The notes under the pieces are model-generated. The model saw nothing but the letters and a program-made list of their open reading frames with translations. It was not told the origin of the DNA and made no database searches. DNA of 64,000 nucleotides, taken from positions 62,001 to 126,000 of the forward strand of contig CATWDJ010000002.1 in assembly GCA_958349535.1 (NCBI GenBank), in the 5' to 3' direction. The DNA comes from Maccoyibacter sp900556645 (GTDB lineage: Bacteria > Bacillota > Clostridia > Lachnospirales > Lachnospiraceae). The translations under genes and the position numbers were made by a program. This document shows, piece by piece, positions 34,671-42,857 of the stretch. Position 1 is the first letter of the stretch; every line of letters begins with the position of its first letter.

Positions 34671-34682
34671 AAATGGGGTATA

Positions 34683-35705
34683 TTACATTTTAGATGTGAT
34701 ATGCCCTATGTTTTTGATGAGAATAGAGATGCTTCCGTCATCGTTTGTGATAAATTCAATACTTTCTCCGTCCCGGTACTGTTCCATTGGGATTTTGATT
34801 TCCACACCGGTGTCTGTGGAGAGATATTGTTTTTCGTATTTTCGCAGGGTGGAGGCATTCTGTGGGGTAATGCTGGCCTCTTCCATGTGGTATTTTTCCA
34901 GCTTCTCCTGTACCTCTTCCTTAAATTCCGGCTTTTCCCGAAACACCTCGTCAATGACGTCGGGAACGTGGAGACAGCCTTCCTCCTCCAATTTGGAGTG
35001 GATAATCTGCTTGGTGTCCATCTGGACTTCGTACTGTTCGTCCTCGTCATAATATTTTTTCTGAACAGAATCAATGGCTTTGGTGACGATAGCCAGCTGG
35101 CTCTTAGAGCTGAGAGGACCGGAGCATCCCAAAAAGAGGGAGGAAAAATAATTGGTTTTTACACCGTTTACATCATACTTTTTCTCCACCAGCCAGATGG
35201 TGTAATCCTCCAGATTGATAACGGCAGCTTCGGAAAGTTTCTGAGTTTCCGTAGGCAGGATTGCCTTGAAACGGATGATTTCATTGGTGTTGCCGAAAGC
35301 GTCCGAATCGGTGCGGTGGGTATAAGAACTTTTATAATTCATTTTTAACAATGCCAGATAAGGGGTTTCCGAGGCAACGAAGCTGCACACAAGAAAATCC
35401 GCCGGGGGAATGTCGATATTTTGATTCATAATAGTAAAGAGGTGCTGTGCAATCTCCTGACTTACCGAAATAAAGTTCTCTTTGGTTAGGGTGGTGAGCT
35501 GTTCGTAGACAGGGGATTCCTCCTGATGGAAATGACAGGTTTTTACATCATCTCCGGACAGAAGGCGGTAGATGTGCTCCCGTACAAAATCACCGAAATC
35601 CGAGCCGCTTTCCAGCTCCGTATCGGAGAGAACCGGCATTCCCACTGTGGAATCCAAAATATGTATAATCATTTGTTTTAAGTAAATACTTTCTTTTTCT
35701 ATCAT
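34683..35705 (-). CDS. NdpA/YejK-type nucleoid-associated protein
   Basis: A 340-residue soluble protein resembling the 37-kDa nucleoid-associated family (PF04245; E. coli YejK). Recognisable are the N-terminal helix IYLKQMIIHILD, the middle FFSSLFLGC region and the KYEKQYLSTDTGVEIKIP C-terminal part (family-typical TDTGVEI). Biochemical function in the family is poorly known; some members are found in defence or phage contexts. The start at 35705 has AGGAG 8 bases away. It stands alone, convergent with the c-di-GMP gene and divergent from the ABC exporter. Confidence 0.8.
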   Translation of the reverse strand: MIEKESIYLKQMIIHILDSTVGMPVLSDTELESGSDFGDFVREHIYRLLSGDDVKTCHFHQEESPVYEQLTTLTKENFISVSQEIAQHLFTIMNQNIDIPPADFLVCSFVASETPYLALLKMNYKSSYTHRTDSDAFGNTNEIIRFKAILPTETQKLSEAAVINLEDYTIWLVEKKYDVNGVKTNYFSSLFLGCSGPLSSKSQLAIVTKAIDSVQKKYYDEDEQYEVQMDTKQIIHSKLEEEGCLHVPDVIDEVFREKPEFKEEVQEKLEKYHMEEASITPQNASTLRKYEKQYLSTDTGVEIKIPMEQYRDGESIEFITNDDGSISILIKNIGHITSKM

Positions 35706-35852
35706 AGTGAAGACTCCTGTCATTGAAAAATAATCTGCATTTAATATAGCATAAAGAAAAGAATAAAACCATAAGTTTTTCGGCTTTGTGGTTTTGGAAA
35801 AATGGGAAGTGGTGTATAATGGAACCGAAGATTTTGGAGAAAGTGGAATAAT

Positions 35853-37580
35853 ATGAAGAAATTATTGGTTTATTTGAAGGATTATAAAAAAGAAAGCATT
35901 TTAGGACCTCTGTTTAAACTGTTGGAGGCCTCTTTTGAGCTGTTGGTGCCGCTGGTTATGGCGGCAATCATAGATGTGGGAATTGCAGGCGGAGACAAGG
36001 GATATGTAATGAAAATGTGCGGAGTGCTGGTGCTGCTGGCATTGATCGGTTTGGTGTGTTCCCTTACCGCCCAGTTTTTTGCGGCAAAGGCAGCGGTGGG
36101 ATTTGCGGCGAAGCTGCGTCATGCTCTGTTTTCCCATATTCAGGGATTTTCCTTTAGTGAATTGGACGAGGTGGGAAGTGCTACCTTGATTACAAGAATG
36201 ACCAGTGATGTGAATCAGGTGCAGTCCGGGGTAAATCTGGTGCTGCGTCTCTTTCTGCGTTCCCCTTTTATCGTGTTTGGAGCCATGATTATGGCGTTTA
36301 CCATTGATGTAAAGGCGGCTATGGTTTTCGTAGTAACCATTCCGGCGTTGGCGGTGGTGGTATTTGGAATTATGCTGATTAGTATTCCTCTGTTTAAGAA
36401 GGTGCAGGCGGGGCTGGATGAAGTACTCAGGATTACCAGAGAGAACCTGACAGGAGTTCGGGTGATTCGTGCCTTTCACAAGGAGGAGGAAGAGGAAGAA
36501 CATTTTCGGGAGAAAAATACCTTTCTTACCGGATTGCAGCTGCACGTGGGAAAAATCTCAGCCCTTATGAATCCTCTTACCTATGTGCTGATTAATCTTG
36601 GTCTTGTGGCATTAATCTGGACGGGAGGTCTGCGGGTTCATACAGGAGCCATTACCCAGGGTGAGGTTGTGGCTCTGGTAAACTATATGTCCCAGATTCT
36701 GGTGGAACTGGTAAAGCTGGCAAATCTGATTATCACGGTAACCAAGGCGGTGGCCTGTGGAAACCGTATAGAAAGCGTGTTGGAGATGAACAGTACCATG
36801 GAGGATGGAACCGAAGAAAGGGGAAAAGATGCTGCCGAATATCTGGTGGATTTTGAAAATGTTTCCATGCGGTATCAGGGAGGCGGAGCGGAAGCGGTTT
36901 CCGGCATTACCTTGCGGGTAAAACCGGGGGAAACCATAGGAATTATCGGAGGAACGGGAGCCGGAAAATCCACAGTAGTAAATTTGATTCCAAGATTTTA
37001 TGATATTTCCGGGGGAAGCCTGCGGGTGAACGGAAGAGATGTACGGGAATACGAACTGAAAAGCCTTCGTGATATGATTGGAATCGTGCCGCAAAAGGCG
37101 GTGCTTTTCTCCGGTACCATCCGGGAAAATATGCAGTGGGGAAAATCAGAGGCAACAGACGAGGAAATCTATGAGGCATTGGAGATTGCCCAAGCAAAAG
37201 ACTTTGTGGAAGAAAAGGATGGAAAACTGGATGCAAGGATTGACCAAGGGGGAAAGAATCTTTCCGGCGGTCAGAGACAGAGACTGACCATTGCCAGAGC
37301 CTTAATAAAGAAACCGAAGATACTGATACTGGATGACAGTGCTTCTGCTTTGGATTATGCCACCGACGCAAATCTTCGCAGGGCAATCCGAAATATGAAG
37401 GACAGACCTACGGTCTTTCTGGTATCCCAGCGAGCAGCATCCATTCTCCATGCAGACCAGATACTGGTGCTGGATGACGGAGAAGCTGTGGGGCTTGGAA
37501 CCCATGAGGAGCTGCTGCAAAAATGTGAGGTATATCAGGAAATCTATTATTCCCAGTTTAGCAAGGAGAGTGCAACATGA
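35853..37580 (+). CDS. Heterodimeric ABC exporter subunit with degenerate catalytic site
   Basis: A 575-residue half-transporter: six membrane helices (about 15-310), then a nucleotide-binding domain with Walker A GGTGAGKST (about 365), LSGGQ (about 469) and Walker B ILDDSASALD (about 490). The catalytic glutamate after Walker B is Asp (DDSAS instead of DEATS), as in the non-hydrolysing half of heterodimeric exporters such as TmrA or BmrC. The gene overlaps its partner by 4 bases (ATGA). Substrate could be drugs or peptides; not readable. Confidence 0.93.
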   Translation: MKKLLVYLKDYKKESILGPLFKLLEASFELLVPLVMAAIIDVGIAGGDKGYVMKMCGVLVLLALIGLVCSLTAQFFAAKAAVGFAAKLRHALFSHIQGFSFSELDEVGSATLITRMTSDVNQVQSGVNLVLRLFLRSPFIVFGAMIMAFTIDVKAAMVFVVTIPALAVVVFGIMLISIPLFKKVQAGLDEVLRITRENLTGVRVIRAFHKEEEEEEHFREKNTFLTGLQLHVGKISALMNPLTYVLINLGLVALIWTGGLRVHTGAITQGEVVALVNYMSQILVELVKLANLIITVTKAVACGNRIESVLEMNSTMEDGTEERGKDAAEYLVDFENVSMRYQGGGAEAVSGITLRVKPGETIGIIGGTGAGKSTVVNLIPRFYDISGGSLRVNGRDVREYELKSLRDMIGIVPQKAVLFSGTIRENMQWGKSEATDEEIYEALEIAQAKDFVEEKDGKLDARIDQGGKNLSGGQRQRLTIARALIKKPKILILDDSASALDYATDANLRRAIRNMKDRPTVFLVSQRAASILHADQILVLDDGEAVGLGTHEELLQKCEVYQEIYYSQFSKESAT

Positions 37581-39310
37581 AGAAGCCGGAAATAAAAAAA
37601 GTCTTGCAATATCTGAAAAAATATTGGTTTTATATGATTCTGTCTTTGATTCTGGCATTTGTCAGCGTGGTTCTGACCCTGTATATACCGGTGCTTACCG
37701 GAGATGCCATTGACTATATCATCGGAAAAGGTCAGGTAGATTTTGACACGATTATGCAGATTTTAAAAAAGATGGTGGTGGTTATTGCCATTACAGCAGT
37801 GGCACAATGGCTGATGAATGTCTGCAATAATAAGGTGACTTACCGTGTGGTACAGGATATTCGGACGGAAGCCTTTGCAAAGCTGGAACGTCTGCCTTTG
37901 AAATATCTGGATGCCCATTCCTACGGCGAGATTGTCAGCCGGGTTATTGCGGATGTAGATCAGTTCGCAGACGGACTGTTGATGGGATTCACCCAGTTTT
38001 TTACCGGAGTCATTACCATATTCGGAACGCTGGTATTTATGCTAAGCGTCAATGTAAAGATTGCTCTGGTGGTAATTTTTCTGACACCGTTATCCTTTGT
38101 GGTGGCAGGATTTATCGCAAAGCGAACCTTTTCTATGTTTAAGCTTCAGTCAGAGACACGGGGAGAGCAGACGGCTTATATCGAGGAAATGATTGGAAAT
38201 CAGAAGGTGGTGCAGGCATTTGAGCGGCAGGAAGAGACCATGGAGCATTTTGATGAAATCAATAACCGGCTGGAAAAATGTTCCTTGAAGGCTATCTTCT
38301 ATTCCAGCACCGTCAACCCCTCCACCCGGTTTATCAATGCTCTTGTGTATGCGGGAGTGGGTGTTGCAGGAGCCCTGACAGCCATAGCAGGTGGAATCAG
38401 CGTGGGACGTTTATCCTGTTTTTTAAGCTATGCAAATCAGTACACGAAGCCTTTTAACGAGATTTCCGGTGTGGTTACGGAGCTGCAAAATGCCCTTGCC
38501 TGTGCGGCACGGGTCTTTGAACTGATAGAAGAAGAACCGGAAGTGCCGGATGATGAAAATGCCATAGTGCTAAAGGATGTGGACGGAACAGTTGCCTTGG
38601 AACACGTATGTTTTTCCTATACTCCTGAGAAAAAATTGATTGAGGACTTTAATTTACAGGTGAAACCGGGACAACGGGTGGCGATTGTAGGACCTACCGG
38701 CTGCGGAAAAACCACATTGATTAATCTACTGATGCGGTTTTATGATGTGAACAGCGGTGTAATTTCCGTCAGCGGTCATCCTATTGAGAACATCACCCGA
38801 GAAAGCCTTCGGAGCAATTACGGAATGGTGTTACAGGAGACATGGTTAAAGCAGGGAACCGTAAGGGAAAACCTACTGATGGGAAAACCGGATGCCACGG
38901 AGGAGGAAATGATTGCTGCGGCAAAGGCAGCCCATGCCCACGGATTTATCAAGCGTCTTCCAAAGGGATACGATACGGTAATCGGAGAGGACGGCGGAAG
39001 CCTTTCTCAGGGACAAAAGCAGCTTTTGTGCATTACTCGTATTATGCTGTCCCTGCCGCCGATGTTGATTCTGGATGAAGCCACTTCTTCCATTGATACC
39101 AGAACGGAGATGAGAATTCAGAATGCTTTTGCCACCATGATGAAGGGACGTACCAGTTTTATTGTGGCACACCGCTTATCCACCATTCAGGAGGCGGATA
39201 TCATTCTGGTAATGAAGGACGGACACATTATCGAACAGGGAAATCACGAGACTCTGCTGGCACAGGGAGGCTTTTATGCTACGCTGTATAACAGTCAGTT
39301 TGTGCAGTAG
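37577..39310 (+). CDS. Heterodimeric ABC exporter subunit with canonical catalytic site
   Basis: The 577-residue partner: six membrane helices, then GPTGCGKTT (about 371), a variant signature LSQGQ (about 475), and canonical Walker B LILDEATSSID (about 499) with the H-loop AHRLST. Because signature motifs act in trans, its LSQGQ faces the degenerate Walker site of the first subunit, the pattern of asymmetric multidrug exporters. Translational coupling by overlap supports equal subunit amounts. A terminator follows. Confidence 0.93.
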   Translation: MKKPEIKKVLQYLKKYWFYMILSLILAFVSVVLTLYIPVLTGDAIDYIIGKGQVDFDTIMQILKKMVVVIAITAVAQWLMNVCNNKVTYRVVQDIRTEAFAKLERLPLKYLDAHSYGEIVSRVIADVDQFADGLLMGFTQFFTGVITIFGTLVFMLSVNVKIALVVIFLTPLSFVVAGFIAKRTFSMFKLQSETRGEQTAYIEEMIGNQKVVQAFERQEETMEHFDEINNRLEKCSLKAIFYSSTVNPSTRFINALVYAGVGVAGALTAIAGGISVGRLSCFLSYANQYTKPFNEISGVVTELQNALACAARVFELIEEEPEVPDDENAIVLKDVDGTVALEHVCFSYTPEKKLIEDFNLQVKPGQRVAIVGPTGCGKTTLINLLMRFYDVNSGVISVSGHPIENITRESLRSNYGMVLQETWLKQGTVRENLLMGKPDATEEEMIAAAKAAHAHGFIKRLPKGYDTVIGEDGGSLSQGQKQLLCITRIMLSLPPMLILDEATSSIDTRTEMRIQNAFATMMKGRTSFIVAHRLSTIQEADIILVMKDGHIIEQGNHETLLAQGGFYATLYNSQFVQ

Positions 39311-39352
39311 GTGGAGTGAAAATTGTAATAAATTCAGATAATAAAGTAGCTT

Positions 39353-39400
39353 TCGGACAGGCATTTTCTGGAGAACACAGGATGCCTGTCTGAATTTTAT
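39353..39400 (+). terminator. Intrinsic terminator after the ABC exporter
   Basis: GACAGGCAT (39356-39364) pairs with ATGCCTGTC (39382-39390), extended by TTC/GAA, followed by TTTTATT. Confidence 0.85.
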
Positions 39401-39425
39401 TGAGAAAATCTCTCGGTTTATAGTA

Positions 39426-39454
39426 TTGATTACAGAAATTACATATGCTACTCT
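39426..39454 (+). promoter_or_regulatory. Promoter of feoA
   Basis: TTGATT, 17-base spacer, TACTCT. The operator at 39453-39478 starts at the end of its -10. Confidence 0.55.
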
Positions 39455-39478
39455 AACTAATGGTTAGCCATAACTAAC
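39453..39478 (+). promoter_or_regulatory. GTTAG-N6-CTAAC operator at the feoA promoter
   Basis: CTAAC-N5-GTTAG overlaps GTTAG-N6-CTAAC (39463-39478), giving three alternating half-sites. The same GTTAG-N6-CTAAC occurs at 41788-41803 over the -10 of the next promoter. Half-sites of this type resemble those of DtxR-family metal repressors, which would fit the feoA gene, but the regulator itself is not in this window. Confidence 0.65.
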
Positions 39479-39524
39479 TAGAAGCAGAGAAGATTTTTTT
39501 GATGATAAAAGGAAAGGAGTTTTT

Positions 39525-39743
39525 ATGCCACTGACATTAGCAGATATTGGAGTACCATATGTGATTCATAAAATTTGCGGAAATGAAAAACAAAGATATC
39601 ATTTAGAAGCAATGGGGTTTTTGGAAGGAACTACACTTCAAATTTTGTCGAAATTTTCTGAATATTTTATTGTAATAGTAAAGGGAAGTAAAATCGGGTT
39701 AGACAAAGAAATGGCAAAACGCATTATTGTTGTTGCGGAATAA
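39525..39743 (+). CDS. feoA: FeoA-domain protein
   Basis: A 72-residue SH3-like FeoA domain (LEAMGFLEGTTLQIL, then a short basic beta strand and IGLDKEMAKRIIV). FeoA assists the ferrous iron transporter FeoB at the inner membrane face. No feoB lies next to it; instead a c-di-GMP gene follows after 17 bases. GGAAAGGAG precedes the ATG. With the operator just upstream, iron-dependent control is likely. It may serve a feoB elsewhere or act as a separate regulator. Confidence 0.85.
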   Translation: MPLTLADIGVPYVIHKICGNEKQRYHLEAMGFLEGTTLQILSKFSEYFIVIVKGSKIGLDKEMAKRIIVVAE

Positions 39744-39760
39744 GGAAGGACGGAGTAAAG

Positions 39761-41755
39761 GTGAAAAGAAATAGGAAGTCAATTATATTGTGTAATCTTG
39801 CCCTCATTTTTGTTGTAGTGATAATGATTGTAGAAGTGCAGATGATTTCATGGATATACAAGAATATGGAAAACATGGACTGGAAAGTAAAAGGAAAGTT
39901 GTTCTTAATTGTGTTGATACTGACTCTTATAGGAGCAATTCTTTTGCTGTTACGAGACTATGTAAAAGATATTCTGAATAATACCTATCAGGATGTTACA
40001 GGTATTCATAACAAAAAATCTCTAGAGAAAAAAATACAACAGTTAAAAGAAAAAGACGATACTTTGGATATCGGAGTAATGATATTTGATCTCAATAATC
40101 TCAAACAGATTAATGACCAATACGGACATGAGAGAGGAGATGAATTTATCCAGTCTTTCGCCTCCTGCCTGACACGTATCATAACTTCGAACAGTTTTTT
40201 GGCACGTTTTGGAGGAGATGAATTTATCATCATACAGGAAAGAACATCATTGACAGAGTTGGAGCGGATGGAAAAGAAATTACAAAGTTTGCTGGCGGAA
40301 TATAATGAGAAGACAGATATTAGGATTAGTTATGCTGTAGGCTATGATGTGAGTTACAAAAACCATTATTTTCTCATAGAAGATCTTATGGATGCAGTAG
40401 ACAAGAAAATGTATCAGGATAAAGCACAAAAGAAAAATGTCCAGAAGTCCATCTGCAATGACTGCCCGGGAGCATTGGTAACGATTCCTGCTGTTCCGGT
40501 GGAGGTGTTGGCTTCTAAGATTCATGAAATTATTTGTTGCAGTACAGATAAGCACTATGCGATTCTGATGTCAGATATCGAAAATTTCCATTTTATAAAT
40601 GAAAGTTATGGATATAAAACCGGAAATGAACTATTGGATATTTTGGCAAAAGAATTTTCTATATTTGAAAATACAGTCATGTCTCATCGTTTCCATACAG
40701 ATGTTTTCATCAGTATTGTAGACGTAACAGAAATTTTAAAAGAAGATTTTTTGCAACGGGTAGAAAAAAGAAATTTCCAAATTGTTGATATGATTAAAGA
40801 AAAATATCCCATCGCTTATCTCAGGATTAATACAGGAATACGTTTTATCGAGACACGGGATACGGTGCCAGAGAATATGATTTCGTTTGCAAATCTTGCG
40901 AGACGAAGGGCAAAAGAATATGCTAATCATATTTGCGTATTTACAGAGCTTTTGAATAGGGAAGAGAAGATGAAAAGAGAGATGCTTTATTCTTTTCAGA
41001 AAGCAATGGTGACAGAAGAATTTAAGATTTTGTTCCAGCCTAAAATTGATGCGAAAACGATGCACATATGCGGAGCAGAAGTTCTTGTAAGATGGAAAAA
41101 GGAAGACGGAACAGTGTGGAGACCGGATATGTTCATCCCGCTTTTTGAGAAAACGGGATTTATTGTGGACCTTGATTTTTATGTTTATGAAAAGGCGTTT
41201 CAATGGATGAAAGCCAGAAAAGATAGAGGAGAAAAACAAATTCCTTTGTCAGTGAATGTTTCTCGGGTTCATTTGAAAGAACCAGAAAAATTCACAGAGA
41301 AAGTATTTGAATTGCTTATGAAATATCAAATTGATACGAAGTATATCATTTTTGAAATCACAGAGAGCATATTTATGGAGCAGCCGGAGGTAATTAATAA
41401 TATCATCAGGAAATTTCATGAAAGAGAGATTCGATTTTCAATGGATGATTTTGGAACGGGATATTCGTCGTTAAACACGCTGAAAGATATATTGTTTGAT
41501 GAGATAAAAATTGATAAAAGATTTTTTATGGAGGAACTTTCCGAAAACGGTAAAATTGTTTTACAGGAGATTTTCCATATGCTAAAAAGAATGAATAAGT
41601 CTATTGTCTGTGAAGGAGTGGAGAAAAAAGAAGTCTCGGAATTTTTGGTACTGGAAGGCTGTGATGAAATGCAGGGATTTCTGTTTTACCGTCCCATGGA
41701 GATTGATTTGTTTCAAAATGAATTAATAAAATCCAAACCTGTTTGTTTTGTCTAA
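39761..41755 (+). CDS. Membrane GGDEF-degenerate GGDEF-EAL protein
   Basis: A 664-residue protein starting at GTG. Two membrane helices (about 8-30 and 46-66) anchor a first GGDEF domain with an intact RFGGDEF (about 149-155), a second GGDEF-like domain (about 245-380) whose motif is reduced to HRFHTDVF, and an EAL domain (about 415-655) with EVLVR instead of EALVR, but with FEITES and DDFGTGYSS kept. It may make, break or only sense c-di-GMP. It is co-transcribed with feoA, suggesting an iron link to c-di-GMP signalling. Its base composition is more AT-rich than the surrounding core genes. Confidence 0.88.
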   Translation: MKRNRKSIILCNLALIFVVVIMIVEVQMISWIYKNMENMDWKVKGKLFLIVLILTLIGAILLLLRDYVKDILNNTYQDVTGIHNKKSLEKKIQQLKEKDDTLDIGVMIFDLNNLKQINDQYGHERGDEFIQSFASCLTRIITSNSFLARFGGDEFIIIQERTSLTELERMEKKLQSLLAEYNEKTDIRISYAVGYDVSYKNHYFLIEDLMDAVDKKMYQDKAQKKNVQKSICNDCPGALVTIPAVPVEVLASKIHEIICCSTDKHYAILMSDIENFHFINESYGYKTGNELLDILAKEFSIFENTVMSHRFHTDVFISIVDVTEILKEDFLQRVEKRNFQIVDMIKEKYPIAYLRINTGIRFIETRDTVPENMISFANLARRRAKEYANHICVFTELLNREEKMKREMLYSFQKAMVTEEFKILFQPKIDAKTMHICGAEVLVRWKKEDGTVWRPDMFIPLFEKTGFIVDLDFYVYEKAFQWMKARKDRGEKQIPLSVNVSRVHLKEPEKFTEKVFELLMKYQIDTKYIIFEITESIFMEQPEVINNIIRKFHEREIRFSMDDFGTGYSSLNTLKDILFDEIKIDKRFFMEELSENGKIVLQEIFHMLKRMNKSIVCEGVEKKEVSEFLVLEGCDEMQGFLFYRPMEIDLFQNELIKSKPVCFV

Positions 41756-41771
41756 ATACCAAATATTACAT

Positions 41772-41803
41772 TTGACAGAAAAATGGAGTTAGTGTAGACT
41801 AAC
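41772..41803 (+). promoter_or_regulatory. Promoter with overlapping GTTAG-N6-CTAAC operator
   Basis: TTGACA (41772-41777), 17-base spacer, TAGACT (41795-41800). GTTAG (41788-41792) and CTAAC (41799-41803) straddle the -10, the geometry of a repressor site. It should drive the five-gene unit 41871-46282. Confidence 0.75.
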
Positions 41804-41870
41804 ACAGTCAGCAGAAATGAAAATTTTATCTGCCACAAAAAAGAAACAATAAGGAGATAGAAACGATAAC

Positions 41871-42074
41871 ATGAATAAAAGAAAGAAGAAATGGTCTGTT
41901 CAGTTGGTAAACGGAATGCTCTTAATCATTTTGGCGGTGGTGTTTGTCAGTGGAGTGCTGTTACATCCGTTTTCCGGGGTGTTGGCCATCAAGATATTAC
42001 ATAAACTTTCCTCCCTTCTTCTGGTGGTGGGAGTGATGGTACATATATTACAGCATAGAAGCAGAAAGGAATAA
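41871..42074 (+). CDS. Small two-helix membrane protein (DUF4405-like)
   Basis: A 67-residue protein with two hydrophobic helices (about 12-30 and 42-60) and four histidines, at LLHPF, ILHKL, MVHIL and LQHRS. The spacing looks like the heme-ligand helices of cytochrome b561/DUF4405 proteins, so heme binding is possible; this is inference. It is the first gene behind the GTTAG/CTAAC promoter and its stop overlaps the start of the DUF454 gene. A similar small protein is often annotated hypothetical. Confidence 0.65.
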   Translation: MNKRKKKWSVQLVNGMLLIILAVVFVSGVLLHPFSGVLAIKILHKLSSLLLVVGVMVHILQHRSRKE

Positions 42075-42478
42075 TGATGATGAATAAGAATCCTTTACGA
42101 ATAATTTGGATTGCACTGGGATTTCTCTGCCTTGGGTTGGGAACGGTGGGAGTTGTGCTACCAATTCTTCCCACCGTACCGTTTTATATGGCAACTGCCT
42201 TTTGTTTTGCAAAAAGCTCGAAAAGACTTCATGACTGGTTTATCGAAACAAAACTTTACAAGAAACATTTGGACAGTTTTGTGAAGGATAGGGCTATGAC
42301 CATGGGAACGAAGCTTCGGATTACCTGCACTGTAACTATCATGATGATGATTAGTTTTTTATGCATGAAAAATGTACCGGCAGGAAGAATCTGTCTTGCA
42401 GTTGTGTGGGTATGGCACCTCTGGTATTTTTTCCGGCGGATTAAAACCATAAAACCGGAGGAGGCAGCAGTTGAGTAA
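42074..42478 (+). CDS. DUF454 (YbaN-like) inner-membrane protein
   Basis: A 134-residue membrane protein with three or four helices and the family pattern LGTVGVVLPILPTVPF followed by FCFAKSSKRLHDW. The biochemical function of DUF454 is unknown; E. coli YbaN sits near apt and priC, and other homologues occur with iron- or heme-related genes. Three ATGs in a row make the exact start uncertain. The next gene overlaps its stop. Confidence 0.85.
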   Translation: MMMNKNPLRIIWIALGFLCLGLGTVGVVLPILPTVPFYMATAFCFAKSSKRLHDWFIETKLYKKHLDSFVKDRAMTMGTKLRITCTVTIMMMISFLCMKNVPAGRICLAVVWVWHLWYFFRRIKTIKPEEAAVE

Positions 42479-42800
42479 AAACAGGGAACAACTGGATTTG
42501 GCAGAGATACAGAAAAAAAGAAAAAGTGAACAGCAGGTTGTGGCAGAGATGATTGCTCTTTACTGTCATAAAAAACATAAAACCGGACGTAAAGAAGGAC
42601 TTTGCCCAAGCTGCTGGAAACTCTGCGAGTATGCACAGGACCGGAGTGAGCACTGTCCGTTTATGGAACAGAAGACCTTCTGCTCCAACTGCCGGATACA
42701 TTGTTATCAATCCGACATGAGGGAACGTATTCGAGAGGTCATGCGTTTTTCAGGTCCAAGGATGATACTATATATCCGGGAATGGCACTCTGGCATTTGA
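42471..42800 (+). CDS. YgbA_NO family (nitrous-oxide-stimulated promoter) protein
   Basis: A 109-residue Cys-rich cytoplasmic protein. The cysteine pattern (CHKKHK, CPSCWKLCEYA, CPFM, CSNCRIHCY) and C-terminal RFSGPRMI match PF11756, typified by E. coli YgbA, which is under NsrR control and helps growth under nitrosative stress and iron limitation. It starts at TTG 6 bases after GGAGGAGG and overlaps the DUF454 gene by 8 bases. Likely binds metal or a cluster through its eight or so cysteines. Confidence 0.85.
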   Translation: MSKNREQLDLAEIQKKRKSEQQVVAEMIALYCHKKHKTGRKEGLCPSCWKLCEYAQDRSEHCPFMEQKTFCSNCRIHCYQSDMRERIREVMRFSGPRMILYIREWHSGI

Positions 42801-42857
42801 TTAGCTCAAAACGGGAGAAGTGCAGAATAAAAAAATTACAGGAGAAAAGAAAAAAAG

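Noticed and set aside
34701..35348. 215-residue plus-strand frame opposite the NdpA-type gene
   Set aside because: The minus-strand protein has family motifs and a ribosome binding site, whereas this frame is Phe/Val-rich and has neither.
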